This document shows, in pieces, positions 25,101-37,783 of a stretch of DNA of 64,000 nt. The stretch is from contig JALJCS010000024.1 in NCBI GenBank assembly GCA_023055355.1, forward strand, positions 8,323,501-8,387,500, given 5' to 3'. A model generated the notes under the pieces. It had not been told where the DNA came from. It saw nothing but the letters and a program-made list of their open reading frames with translations, and made no database searches. Within the stretch, counting starts at the first letter, position 1, and every line of letters starts with the position of its first letter. The position numbers and the translations under genes were made by a program. The stretch is from Agelaius tricolor. Its lineage: Eukaryota; Chordata; Aves; Passeriformes; Icteridae.

Positions 25101-27367
25101 GCTGTGGGGTTTTGGGATGGACTGGGGATGTTTCATAGTTAGACAACTCAGCTGGACTGACTCCTCAAAGTGCTGTGAGAGATGAGATCCAGCATGTAGG
25201 GGAGAAGCATGACTCTCCCCAAGTGACTACAAAGGTTGGGCATGAATTTAATCTGCCAGCTATAGCAAATTAATAGTAGTTCTTTTGGGGATTTCAGCCT
25301 AAAAAAAAAAAAAATAAAAAATTGAACCACTGCTCTGCCCTGAATTATTTCCTATAGTAGTTTTGGGTTTCATTTCTAATTGTAAAAAATGAGCAGAGAT
25401 GTGGGCTTGCACTCCTCCAAAACAAGTTTCATGGCTGAAGTTTTCCCTGCACACATTATCCCCACACTTATTTCCTGATGATCCATTATTTTCAACTACC
25501 AGCTTCCCTGGATTTCTTGCTGAGATAAAACAGACCCCTCCAGCACCATTTAAAATGGGATTAAAACAAACTGCAAATTAGACCAAGCACAGCAGGAGCT
25601 GAGCATCTAAAAGCTACTTCAGCTCTCAGTATTGATTCCCTAACCTTCCATCCCTGGTCAGCACACTTCTTCATGGAGAGGCAGAAACACAAACATCAGG
25701 CAATCATGGCTTTCCACTTTATGCTTTGAAATTAAAAGAATAATTTGTGAATCCAGATCTTTTTTTTTTTTTGGTTGTTATTCCAGTCCACTGCCTTTCT
25801 AAGGCTTCCCAATGGTCTTTCTCTTGAAAGCAAGATATGATTAGAAAAAATCTATTAAAAGTCAAACTTCACTGCAGACTCACTTATTTGTCATTCACCA
25901 GACTTTGGTCAGGTATCTCTGCAGAGCATTTCATGGAGGTGCAGGGTTAAAGTATATTTAATCTCCTTTAACCTCAGGGTATTAGGAAAAAAAGTGAAAA
26001 ATTATACCATTTTCCATCTCATATCTTGATTGACAACCTGGTAGAAGAAAGGTAATTAATTTGATTTCTCCACATGAATCTCTCAATTCCTAAGACTAAC
26101 TGAGGTAATGAATTCCCAGATAAAGCTGAATTTTGATCAAATAAGTGCCTAACCCACGAGAAATACAGGTGCTTTTACCCTGTGGCTCCTTGGCAATGTG
26201 TGAAATGGGAAACAAAGTCCATCAAGTGAGGTGCCTGAGGATCCAAGCAGAGCAGTGCAGAATGGATGATCCCTCCCTGGCTCAAAAGGGAAGTGAACAA
26301 AGTGGGATCACCCACATTGACCTGCAGCTGCCCCAGCCCTGCTCGCTGCACTTCCAGCACCGCCCTGGCTGCTGCAGCAGCGCTGGGCTCCTGCTGCACC
26401 CTGTGGAACCACTCTGGGTTTTCCTGGCTGTGAGCAGTGTTCCATCAGCAGCTGTGCAGTGCTGTCCTGGCCACAGCAGGTCAGGACAGCCATCGTGTGT
26501 CCCCTGTCACCCGGGTCACTGCCAGACTGCCGCCGCCTTCGCACCGTGCCTCGCCGCTCCAGGGTCTGGAGCCAGCCAAAGCACTTTTAGACCTGCCCTG
26601 ACTGCTCTCAACCCTGAAAGCTTGAAAAGCCTCTACAAACAATTGTGGTTTCTCCTCTTTACCTAAATACATGGCTTGAAAAATATCCAACAAAACAACA
26701 GCAAAAAACCTCACCTCAAACCCATGAAGAATCAAAATGAAGACAATGCTGTATTGAGCAATTCACATGCAGGTGTGCTTGCTTCAAGGACCATCCTGCA
26801 TTTCTCAATTCTTTGATTTCACTCTCGGCAGCTTTCATTTAATTTCCAACCTTTCACTTTTATTTTCTTCCCAACATTATATTGTCTCAAGAAAAGCAGA
26901 AATATCATTCCTTATTTGTGAACACGGTGGCCCAGGCTCTAACTCCTGATTTACAATATGCACACAGACAATACTGAGCTTGTCCCTCACAAGGTCACCA
27001 TGGAAATACATTTAATTTGCTCAAAGAAACATTCCTAAATTATCTTTCTAAAAAGAGCCAAGCATAAAACTTCAAATGCTGAAAAACATATTGTATTTTT
27101 AGCTTGTTTCACAATTGCTTGAAAATTGAGGGCCCTGCTCTGCTGTCCTGTGAATGAAAATAAAAACATTTTCAGCTCCAGTTAAGCTGAAGGCAGAGCA
27201 TTTCCCATGGTACACGATTTTCCAGCAGCATGATGCTGCTTAGACCAAACAAATGTGCACTTCTCAATGCTGTAGTATTCTCACTAATGGAAGGCTGCAT
27301 TAAAATATTTGTTCGGTTAGATTTGCTTTTATTCTTCATTAATTTGGGAATGTAGGAGGGAAAATTT
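13200..27367. other. Long unique AT-rich stretch, no gene seen
   Basis: About 14 kb with no recognisable coding exon, RNA gene or LTR. There is a T16 run at 14191-14206, an A14 run at 25301-25314 and a T-run at about 25760-25772. A homeodomain/POU-type motif cluster lies at 17260-17330, an AT-rich quasi-palindromic patch at about 22946-23065, and a G+C-richer patch at about 26145-26600 has a 173-codon frame without recognisable domains. Confidence 0.5.
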
Positions 27368-27475
27368 GCGGGATGGCACCACTAGAGGGACTCGGTAGGT
27401 GGATGAGGAACTGCCGGGCAGGTCATTCCCAGCCGGGCAGGGGGAGATGGGCTGCCGGGAGCCACGACACATACC
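27368..27475 (+). promoter_or_regulatory. CpG-rich patch with a CTCF-like site
   Basis: ccactagaggga (27379-27390) matches the core of the vertebrate CTCF motif (CCA-C/T-AG-G/A-GGG) in most positions. The next 80 bp contain several CpGs and two 'ccgggcag' blocks, in contrast with the CpG-poor DNA around. CTCF sites anchor chromatin loops. Binding here is inferred from the motif alone. A small unrecognised GC-rich repeat fragment is the main alternative. Confidence 0.4.
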
Positions 27476-30400
27476 TGCACTACTTCTGCTAGGGGTTTAT
27501 AACAACCAAACAAAGAATCCACAAGAAAACCCTGCTTTTCAGTTCTTTGTCACACACCAAAGAAGGTAATGAACTCGGTATTAAAGGAAAGGCAACACTG
27601 GAGAGAGCATCCCTGAGCAGTGCTCTGGGAACAGCTTCTTCTTCAGTGCCTTGCAGAACACTGTATGTCTTTCCAAGAAAAAGTCTTTTCTTCCTTTTTA
27701 CAGGTGTTCAGGTAATTGAATATCTTACAAGTTTCATTTCTCAGCCACAGTTTCAAGGATCTTTTTGCTAATTTACTGTCTTTTCAACCTAACTTCTAAA
27801 ATATTGGTTTGTTGGAGCCTCTCACTGACTTCCCTGGGCCTTGATTCATGGCCTTAAAAATCCTCAAATCATTGATCTGCAAAACTCCTGCTTATGTTTC
27901 AACTTCATGTCTGTCAGTTGTTTCAGTTAAATTACTGAGAAAATGTGTGTTTAGTTAACAGGAAATTTCCTATACAAAGCCTTTGGATTATACTAGAGGC
28001 TGTCTTTGTTTAGTGTGTATTTGGCACCAAATAGTACTGAATATAAAGTACTAATATATAATACCAAAATACTAATATTAGCCTGTATGGCTATTTCCTA
28101 AATATGAGAGCAACTATTAAAACAGTGCATTTTCAGAAATCACTTTGTTGGTTTAACTTAAAGCAAAGGAGAAAGGCAGCCCTCTCTTTCCTTGAGAGAC
28201 TTTGATGAAGTTTCCCATGGAAGGAAACAGACTTGCCTCAGGCATGGTCTGTCTCTCTTTAGAGGTTGTACCTCAGTTATTCCCCTTAAAGCTGACCTGA
28301 GCCAGCCAGCTGTGCACACCAAACTGCAACTAGAGAGCCAAACCAATGCAGAGTTTGTGGAAGCAGATACTGAGAAATCTTGAACTCCATAAAACAAGAG
28401 TATTTCAGATTTTACCCAGTGAAATACGGAACCAATTAGGGCACTAAATGTGACAACCTCAGGCTGTTCAATTTTTTGCAATCATACAGAAAAGCAATTA
28501 CATGGCATGTATTTGCCTTTGCCTGAGGTCAAATGCCTTTTTCTTTTGAGCCATATTCCTTTAATCTACTGAAGGCTGCCAGATTGGGCTTTGCCAGATT
28601 CTGTGGAGCTTTGCATTCTGTGATGGGGGTGCCAAAGCAGAAGCATTTGCCTTTTGGTTTCCCTGCTGCACTACCAAAGCGTGTTCTTGGACTGACACAC
28701 TTGGAACCAAGATGCAGCTGGAACAGGACCTTGCTCAGAACACCCAGGTAGAGAAAACCAAAGCCCCTGGTGCAGCTGCAAAAGTCAGGGGTGTATTTCA
28801 TGATTTCCAGCATCCAATCTCACTGTCTCCAGCACGCACCCAAAAATGTGCAGAGAGGACTGTGAGAGAGCTCTTTTACATTTGTCATGAAGTCTAAGGT
28901 TTCAGGTTTCAGGATTTAGACACTAAAAGGTGATTCTTATCATGTTATTCAGATAAGGTCATGACAACAGACACCACACCAAGACATGACATCCTAGGTA
29001 CAGATTTGTCTGCATAACCCTTCAGATGCTTCAGTTAAGTCAGAAGTGACTGTCCTGCTCCCCAGCATTGCAGCCAGGCTTCCCCTGCTGCATTCCCAGG
29101 GGCAGGTACCAGGTCTGGTATCAGAGGCTGAAGGGGAAAGTTCCCACTGCACAAATCCAGCCTACAGCCTGGTGATCAGGCACAGCTGTAATCCTCCCCC
29201 TCGTGGAATGGATTTTGAGTTCCAAATTCATCAAGCAAAAAGTGGCCAGCCCTGACTCCACCACCAGAAATGACACAGACTAACAAGGTATCTCTTCTAT
29301 TTGTGTTATATGATGGTGCAAAAACACATCATTAAGCATCCAAATACCAGAGAATAGTGAGAGTTTAGGTATAATTTGTACCTAGTGCTTTCTGTTAGCT
29401 ACTTGTAGGCAGGTCTGAGCCTATGAGAACAAACAAATTGGGTTAGACCAAAGAACCATCCATTGGAGGGTAACAAGCAGCATTTATCAAGGACTGTATG
29501 TGCCTGTAGAAGGACTTGGGTCATCATGTGGACATTCTGGGTCACTCTGGTCCCCTGTGTCTCTGTACTGATTGTAAAAGAGGTCTGTACCACCTTGTTA
29601 AACCCTGTGCCAGCAATAGATGCACTCATATGTCTCTGCAGAGCTTCAGTTTGTCCTTGAGACACATAAATCATATAATGGTATATTTTGCTTGCTGGTC
29701 CAACAGCAAACAAAATAACTAGGCTCAGAGTAGCACTAAGGCAATACATCCCTGTTCCATATAGGAAAACTGCTGCAAAAAAGCCTTTGTGTCATGGAAG
29801 GGAAGTGTTCAGCCTGGGACCTGTGCATTAGAGGAACAATTTTAAATAAATTGGTTCTCATCCTCTCTAAAAATACATAAAATTGTTCCTGCTGTTAAAT
29901 TACCATTTGCTGGTACCTGGCAGACTCCTAATTGATTAGAAAAAACTAATTTAGTGTGATGAATTATTTGCAAGTGAAGTATCTGAAATATCTGCTTTAT
30001 TAATATTTTTGATGTAAAATTACTATTTTATTCAGATGTCTCAGCTTGTTAGAGTTCAGAAAAGTACCTTGAAGGAAAGCTGAGTGAAACCAATCCCTGG
30101 TGCAAAAGCAGCTCAATGAGCAGTCATGCCAAGGATGAACTCGTCCCAGGGTAACTATTCATTTTGTTGGCACTGCATCATGTTAAACTTATCTAGATAT
30201 TTCAGAGTTATTCCCACATGGGAAAAAATAAGGAACTCATTAGAATTTGGCAGCAGCTTTTTTTCCTGCTAAATTATATTGACCTTTCTTGTTAAAGTTC
30301 AGAATTTGCCAGTTAGGAAAAATTCAGCCAGGATTCCAGCACTGAGTTCTGTGTGAATTCAGGTTTGGAGTCCTTCCCTCCTGAGCCCTGACCTTCTCCT

Positions 30401-30934
30401 CTGGCAGAGGTCACATCATGCCCTCCTTCACACTCTTCACCTTTTTATCCAGATGAAGACACCTTAGAGAAGAGGACTTGAAAATATGTTTTTGAGGGAT
30501 ATCTTTTTGAATATCCAAAGTCTCTTCTATTTACAGTCCATATGGATGGCCACTGCTTGGCAAGACTGCTTGATTTGTGAAACAACATAATGAAAAACAG
30601 CTCAGTGTTCGTGGCTTTTTGAAAGAAGTCTCTTCAAAATACTGAAATTTCACTAAATTTTGAGTCTACTCAGGCTTCTCCATCAACACTTCCATCTAAC
30701 CAGGCACAGTCACATTTAGAGTGGTATATAAAGGGTTTCCAGCACAACACATGGGATGCAAGAATCTTTTAAAGATTCTTTCAACCTTCCAAATATCCTC
30801 TCAGTTTGCAGAAGAATGGGACATTTGAGGCAAGGTTTCCTGACAGACAACTAGCAAAATTCAAAGCTTGAATACAAACCAGTCAAGAACTTCAGAGACC
30901 AACTCCTCACCCACAAAACTAACAAAGTATCCAA
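27476..30934. other. Unique DNA, no gene seen
   Basis: No coding exon, RNA gene or transposon is recognised. An AT-rich segment at 29925-29990 has TAATTG and TAATTT homeodomain-type cores close together. Reading frames of up to 116 codons are without family features. Confidence 0.5.
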
Positions 30935-31098
30935 ACAAAACAATAACCATTAAAAAAACCAACAAAACCATCAACAAAAGAAAAAAAATCAAAACACAAA
31001 AACCAAAACAAAAAACCAAAACAAACAAAAAAAACCAAACCAAAACAAACAAAAAAACCCCCAAACAAATGCCAAACACCCACAAGACCAAAAAATAA
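30935..31098. repeat. A/C low-complexity tract (aaaacc/aaac-rich)
   Basis: The + strand is almost only A and C, with runs of 'aaaacaaac' and 'aaaacc' type. Frames through it (76 codons plus, 76-100 codons minus) encode only N/K/T/P or F/V/L/G-rich low-complexity peptide and are not genes. Confidence 0.9.
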
Positions 31099-31987
31099 CT
31101 GAAAGTTCATCTCAAACTTAGTCCTGCTTGATGACTGACATCCTGTAGTTCTGCTGCAGGACAAGTTCCAGCACACTCTGCACTTCCCTGGGCTTTTCTG
31201 TACAAGACTGTCTCTTCCCATCCATCACCACTTGCTGGTTGTATTCCAGCTTGGTCAAGATGCAAACACCCTGAAATCTACTGCTCCTTTTCCCCTTCCT
31301 TCTCGATAACACTGATTAGAGATCCACAGCTGCAAACATGAGAATGAGATGTATTTCACTCTCCTTTTTTTCCCTACTCAGGAATTCTGGTTTCACTTAA
31401 AATCTTGAGATATCTGCCATATGAAAATTCCCCACTTCTCCCCTCACCCCTTCTTCTCTCTTGCCATCTTTTAGATCTGTTTTTATCATATTTTCCACCA
31501 GCAGTTCAGTCAGATCTTTTCCAACTTTATGTTATTAAAAAAAAATGTCTTGTGAAACAAGAACACCTCAACAAAGCATAAGACCCTGGCTTGTCCCCAG
31601 TGTTTCAGAGATCAAATGTAATATAGCAACAAGAGAAATTATAAAATTGGGGAAGGGGAGACTGGACTGAGTCATACTATCCCCACACTTTGTGGTTTGT
31701 TAGATTCTTACATTTACTTTGTATTATTTCCTATTTATAGCCTTTAGTAGTGACTCACAAAGCATGAGAGCCTTCAGCTGCCTGAAGCCCTTACTACCAA
31801 CAGCCTGAGCACCCTCCTGCCTAACCTGAGGCAAGTGTGACATCCAGCCCTGCACAGCAGAGTTGAAAGTAGCAAACTTCAGCTACAAAAAGCAGTGGGA
31901 GTTTTTCACTTGAAGAGCTCCGTGTAGGAGGAGTGAGACAAGCAATGAATATGCTGCAGTCTTGGCATGGCTTCTTTCCTGTCTTTT
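31099..31987. other. Unique DNA, no gene seen
   Basis: No recognisable feature lies between the A/C tract and the next CR1 tail. A short A-run is near 31535. Confidence 0.5.
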
Positions 31988-32038
31988 TATGGTCTCAATG
32001 GTCTTAGAGGTCATTTTTCAACCTTAATGATTCTGAAG
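31988..32038 (+). mobile_element. CR1 LINE 3'-tail remnant
   Basis: ggtctcaatggtcttagagg followed by 'tcaaccttaatgattctg' is the CR1 3'-end layout. Only about 50 bp are recognisable, so this is an old, heavily truncated copy. Confidence 0.7.
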
Positions 32039-33168
32039 ACAAGACAGATTTTGCCATAAGTGTCTAATGAAAGCAGCTCCCAGCTGAACTGCTGGAACTA
32101 GGGCAACACTAAGAAGTTTCAGTCAATGTGGGATGCAGCCCCAGCATGGTCCTCTACCACTGCTTTTGGTCATCAGCCTCCACAGAAAACAGGCACAAAC
32201 CACCATCCTTCAGAAGGATTCAGTAGGATTCATCCTTCAGTAAGATGTTGCACTTCCATCCTGCAACCTACACCTAAAGATGTGTTATGGTCTTGCCAAG
32301 GGCTCTGTGTGGTGTTTATCCAGAGGCAGCTGCACAGCACATTGGTTTCAGACACAAAGTTGATGCCCATGGCTCCTACTGAGGTTTTCCCTTGGCACCT
32401 GCATTCCAACAGCAGTATCTCTTCTCTTCTGTGATTGACACACCCAGAAAAATTGCCCCATCAGCCAGATCACTTTAACCACTTATCCTGACTGAGCCAA
32501 CACTCTGAAAATCCATGGCTCCAGCAGAGTTTCTCCATGTAACTTGTACTTACACCAGGTGCATCAGAATAGTCAGTACTTGAAAAAACACTGACATGCA
32601 CCCAACCACGTTAAGCCAGAATAATGCATTTTAGCAGGAAACACCCAAACTGGAAGTGACCTTAGCCCTCAGATATAATTTACACTAACCAGTGTAGGTA
32701 TCCTGATAGCCTAAAAATTATTGCATGGGCAGGATGTTATTTCTCTAAGACTGAAGTCTTGTGATGTGGTGCAAGGAGAGATCATGCAGAGCAAAATGCT
32801 GGTTTTGTATCCTGGAGCTAATCTGAGATAGATAAACTAGTTTCAATGGAAAATATTCAGTCCTCCCTAATATTTCATTTCATTTATAGAAGAGAAAACA
32901 GGGTTTATGGCTTTAGGCTTTTTTTAAGAGACAAAGATTTGCTCTGTGAAGATTTTTAATATAAGGAAATGCCCCAAGCAAAACTATGTTTTCAGAAAGC
33001 CTAAATACTCAGCACCAAAGAAGTATTTCCACTGCTTAAAGGGGCCCCAGTTCATCTCATCTCTCTGTGAATATAACATGAACTTTCCTATCAATGCCTA
33101 GGTATTCCCATTATGCTTTTATCCAATGAACACTAAGATTTCTTCAATTTCTTCTCAATTTTTAATAC
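32039..33168. other. Unique DNA, no gene seen
   Basis: There is no gene or repeat family I recognise. A short local echo of 'aggattca' / 'catccttcag' occurs at about 32205-32240. Confidence 0.5.
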
Positions 33169-33264
33169 ATTTTTTGGGTTTTTTTTAATAAAATTTTCAC
33201 TGACTTTTTAATACACTTTATTTTTAATACATTTTTGGTTTTTTTAATAAAAATTTTCACTGAC
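33169..33264 (+). repeat. 60-bp tandem duplication, T-rich
   Basis: tttttaatacat...ttttcactgac occurs at 33169-33204 and, with small indels, at 33221-33264, a period of 60 bp. A partial 'tttttaatacac' also sits at 33205-33216. The near identity suggests a recent local duplication or slippage. Confidence 0.8.
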
Positions 33265-34225
33265 AAGAAAGTTGGACAGTTTTAAGCAGTCTCTAGCTCA
33301 TGATCTATGTTTGTCCTAGTTATACAGGCAGCATAAAACCCACCAGTTACAGAGACACCAGGGCTTGTTCTGTCACAGTTTAGTGAACAGGGAAACCACT
33401 TGCAGAACACCAACAAGCCAGCTACAGTACAGCTCTGCAGGGATGCATCTCCCCAGGAATATCAGCTGCTCAGTGGGGTCCCAGGGTAAGGCCTCAGCTA
33501 CCTAGAAAATCATAAATTTACTTATAAGGATCTGAATAGAAGCAGATCAATAAATTAATCAGTACTATCAGAAAGAAAAAGCTTTTAGCTTTTTAGCTGT
33601 GTGTCAAAATTTGGTATAGCCTTGTTGACTGTATAACTAAGCTTTAAGTGGAGATTCAATTATAGTACCTCCACCAGGATGCTCTGGTGATGAAATCCAG
33701 CTGAGCTTCTCATTTAACTAGTAATGTGCAGGCATAGAAAAAAAAAAAATCAAATAATTTCATTGAGCTGAAACAGGCAAACACACGAATATGCTACAAT
33801 ATAATTGTTTGCTGTACATTTACATGTGGCATAATCTTCTAGGCCATGAGGCCTGAGCAGTGAAATTTGCAGCCTGTTCTTCCCACTTTATCACTTTCCT
33901 CCATGTTTTTGTTTCATATCCCAAACTCAGCTGCAGCACTAAATGTTAAACTGCAGACTTTCAGGTAGCACTGCTCACTCCACAGGTCACAGCATGATCT
34001 GACTCAGGCTGCAGGTCCCTCTACCCCTGTGCTTCTTTGTGCAGTGCTGCAAAAGCTGATGTCACAGAAAGAGGGGTGAGAGACTTGGAGCTGTTTGAGA
34101 CAGACATGAAAGAAATCACATTGGCATCAAAATAGGGCTGCTAAACTGCAGTTCTTGAGGTGAGGTCTGCCCATCAAATCAATGCCCATATAAAGGCACA
34201 CCATGGCTGAGACGAGCAGGCAGCA
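33265..34225. other. Unique DNA, no gene seen
   Basis: No coding or RNA feature is recognised. An A12-type run is near 33739. Confidence 0.5.
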
Positions 34226-34983
34226 GTGAGAGAGCAGAACAATCTACAAGACGGAAATCCTGAAGGTGCAGGAACAGGCTGTTCCCATGTCCTAAACAAT
34301 GAGCCAGCAGGGAGGAAAACCAGCCTGGCTGAACACAGAGTTTTGGCTGGAACTCAGGAAAAAAAGTTTATCACTTTTGAAAGAAGGGATAACCTAGGAG
34401 GACAACAAAGATGCCACGAGGTTGTGAGGTACAACAATGTGAAGCACAGGGTCCTGCCCCTGGGTCACAACAACCCCAGGCAGTGCTACAGGCTGGGGCA
34501 GAGGGGCTGGAAAGCTGCCCAGCAGAAAAGGAGCTGGAGGTGCTGATTCAAAGTGACTGAACATGAGCCAGGTGTGCCCAGGTGGCCAAGAAGGCCAATG
34601 GAATCCTGGCCTGGATCAGAAACAGTGTGGCCAGCAGGACCAGGGCAGTGACACTGGGCACTGCTGACTCCACACCTCAAGTATTGTGTTCAGTTTTGGG
34701 CCCTTCTCCCAGGTAACTGGAAATAAGATAAAAGGAAATGGCCCCAAACTGTGCCAGGAGAGCTTTAGACTGTATATTAGAAAAAAATTCCTCATGGAAA
34801 GGGTTGTCAAGAATTGGAGCAAGCTGCCCAGGAAAGGGGTTGAGTCAGCATTCCTGGAGGGATACAAATGTAGATGTGGCACTTGGGGACAGGGTTTAGT
34901 GGTGGACTTGGCAGTGCTGATTTAATGACTGGACTCAATGATCTTAAAGATCCTCTCTAACCTAAATGGTTCTATGATTCTGA
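34226..34983 (+). mobile_element. CR1 LINE fragment with internal deletions
   Basis: Bases 34240-34425 resemble the CR1 ORF2 segment upstream of the reverse transcriptase core ('ctgttcccatgtccta', 'ccagcctggctgaacacaga'). At about 34445 the copy jumps to the CR1 3' region ('gggtcctgcccctgggtcac', 'aagaaggccaatggaatcct', 'gtggccagcaggaccagggc'). A second gap lies near 34715. It ends with 'caagctgcccaggaaaggg' and the tail 'ctcaatgatcttaaagatcc...tctatgattctg'. Stops and deletions make it non-functional. The 106-codon frame at 34226-34546 is a remnant of it, not a gene. Confidence 0.85.
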
Positions 34984-35454
34984 GATATACCTGGACAGGG
35001 GACTGTTATATGAAAGACAATAATGAAAGCTTTATGTTCAAAATGGAATAGGAAATAAGGAAATCAATTTAAGGTTTGCCTTTGATCTTTTTAGGAATAT
35101 CTCAATATGACAAGTTGGAAAGAGGAAAAAAAGCATACCTTAGATCATGGAGCAGAAGCCATAAAAGTTTTAAAACCCATCAGTAATCAAATACTTTACA
35201 CACATAAGACATTTCAAAACAAAGAGAAACATGCACATAGCCCAGGGCTGTCTCTGGTCTTTGTCCATCCAGAGATCCACATCCCAGCAGACCACAATTC
35301 AGAAGACTAGAAAATTCACTCCCCCAATAAAATGCTGAGCTGGCACTAAGGGTGATTCAGGAAACCTGTGACCAATTTGCAGTCCTTGTCAGGTGTAAGG
35401 CAATTGCTTTGTATTGGATGTGAGTTAAAGATTTTCTTTGAAAGAGGAACTTCC
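34984..35454. other. Spacer between two opposed CR1 fragments
   Basis: No gene is seen. The right end may contain diverged flanking CR1 sequence that I cannot align. Confidence 0.4.
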
Positions 35455-35845
35455 CCCTCCAATTTCAATGCACTTGGAGCACCTTTGCAGCCCTCCTCTG
35501 GGCTCTGTCCAGCAGACCCATGTCCTTCCTGTGCTGGGTGGGGTGTCACAACAGTGGAGTAGAGGGGCAGAAATACCCTTGTCCTTCTGGCCACATTGGA
35601 TACAGCCCCGGAGACATTTGCTTTTTGGGCTGCAAGTGCACATTGTCAGCTCCTGTTGAACTTCTTGTACACCAACACCCCCAGGTCCTTCTCCTCAGGG
35701 CTTCTACTTTCTCAGAACCTTGAATTGGGCCTTGTTGAGGCTCACCCAAGCCCACATCCAAGTCTGCCCAGGTCCCTCAGGATGGCATCCCTTCCCTCCA
35801 GTGTCAACTACACCACACAGATCGGTGCCATCTGCACACACCATG
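35455..35845 (-). mobile_element. CR1 LINE fragment, reverse orientation
   Basis: Read on the minus strand it follows CR1 ORF2 3' sequence in order: 'cacaccatgggctc' side first, then 'ggagggaagggatgccatcc', 'gaggagaaggacctgggggt', 'tgcagcccaaaaagc' and 'aggaaggacatgggtctgct'. It lacks the CR1 3' tail at its left end, so it is truncated on both sides. Several short frames on both strands here are CR1 shadows. It lies about 470 bp from a forward CR1 that shares part of the same ORF2 region. Confidence 0.82.
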
Positions 35846-37727
35846 GGCTCAGGAAGGGACAGCGAGCTGAGGAAAGAGAGCATTTCTGAAAGAAAATGGA
35901 GTTCTGGAAAACAATTAATGGAGCAGATAAGTTTTTCATCAGACTTTAAACCTGGCAATATTTTGAGAGACTTTTTAAAAAATTTCACTTGTGGTCAAAC
36001 AAAAACCTGTTCTTGCAATCTGCAGAGGAATCTATATTCCTGCAGATTGACACAAAGTAAGAACAGAGATGTTGAAATACAGAGTAATTTTCACCACTGC
36101 TGGATTGCTGAACTTTTCCAGTTTTCCCAAAACTCTCCTTGGCCCACCATGGATGCCAGGAGCTGATTTTTGCTGACTCCTGACAACTGGATGGGTGGAA
36201 GAAATTGCTCCCATTTTTTTCAAATTACATTTTCAGATATATCTGAGAAATGAATGTAAAAAGGGAGGAAGTCAAATTTTGATCCAAGAGAAAACAGATA
36301 ATTTCCTTTAAGGAAATGTAACCACTCATCTGTCTGGGAAAAAACTGTCCTTGCAGGGAAGAGCCAAACCATAAGCAGGCAAAAATTTATTTTTGCTGGA
36401 AAGAATTGGACGTGTGTATTTATAATAACACTTCTCAAAATTATCCCAAGGGAATTGACTAATTGAAATGTCATATTTAAGCCTATAGACCAATCTCTGT
36501 TATATACAAAGGTCTAAAGTGACCTATTTTTACCTGTTTTCTTCAAATGGTTGAGTATTACACCTTCTACTGAAATAGCTGATACTGGCTCCACCTGAGT
36601 GTTACACTACATATCCCTTGGGTACAATCAGTTCTGCAATTCCTGTGCAAAGCAGAATGTTATTTAACAAATCTAAAACAGAATTAAAGTCAGGGAATAA
36701 TGACTAAAAGTCAGAAAATATTGATATGTATTGACCACTTGCACTAGGAAACCCTCCGTCCAGATTTAATTCCAGCTGATACCATGACTCATCTTTCCAT
36801 ATAAATATTTTATTTTGTTACTTATTACTTGGTAGAAATTCACAGTTAAGAGTGGATAAAAAATGCAAACCACACGTTTCTGGATACTATAAAACATCTT
36901 CATCTCATCACTGTGGGATTACTGTGGACAGAGGTCCAGAGTCCCAGGGAGGAGATACACAGCACAGGGGGAGAGCAGGGCCCTGATTCTGGTCTGGCCC
37001 CTTCTCTAACTGCCTACTCTGAGGGGTGTAAAACAAGGGGTTTCATTGAGCCATTGCTCAAGTACACTTTTATCAGTCATTAATAGACAAGATATAGAAC
37101 ATTTTTACTGCATTTTTATAAGAGTAGCACCTACAGCTGCAACAGGAAAAAGGCAAAAACTGGGCAGTTTTTCAAAGCTGAGAATGTCATTGAGGAACAC
37201 ATCTGCAGGTAGAAAAGGGCTGCAGATGACAGCACCAAGCAGACAATCTCAAGTGCCAGCCCTCAATATCAGGAGGTTCATGCATCTTCTCAGGCATCAG
37301 AACACTGTTCTAAAGAAAGCCAGGAGCCTCAGTGAGCAGGGTCAAGCTCCTCACAATTTTCTCTGCTGCATCCCACACCACCAAGACCCCATTTTTGGGG
37401 CAGTGCTACAAATCTGGATGCAGCACTAGCAAACACCACCACTGTCTTCTCCTCTTGTACTTCCAAAGATGTGGTCATTAACCAAGTTCCCAGAAAGGTG
37501 CTTGGACAGCAAACACTGATGGAAGATCTTGTATCTCTTAGAGGAACAACTGCTTCTAAGTGCTAAAAGATAATTCATAGCCCTTGGGAAAGCTAAAGGT
37601 TCTTCTAAAGGAAAGGGATGACAGCAATTTGAAACATTTTTTTTGTACTCCCACAATCTTCAGACAGGCAAAACCATCACAGAGTTCAAAACAAAGTCTT
37701 AACACCCAGAAAAGTCGACCTCAGAGA
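35846..37727. other. Unique DNA, no gene seen
   Basis: No exon, RNA gene or repeat family is recognised. Frames of up to 148 codons in this area overlap the CR1 edge or lack motifs. Confidence 0.45.
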
Positions 37728-37777
37728 GAAAAGAAAAGAAAAGAAAAGAAAAGAAAAGAAAAGAAAAGAAAAGAAAA
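37728..37777 (+). repeat. (GAAAA)10 microsatellite
   Basis: Exactly ten gaaaa units run without interruption. Such pure pentanucleotide runs are usually length-variable. Confidence 0.97.
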
Positions 37778-37783
37778 GGCCAC

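Noticed and set aside
30861..31221. 76-100-codon frames on both strands, the minus one rich in F, V and L and resembling membrane segments
   Set aside because: They are translations of an A/C (G/T) low-complexity tract.
35346..36166. Many overlapping frames of 60-148 codons
   Set aside because: They sit on a reverse, truncated CR1 fragment and its edge. No frame follows an intact reverse transcriptase.
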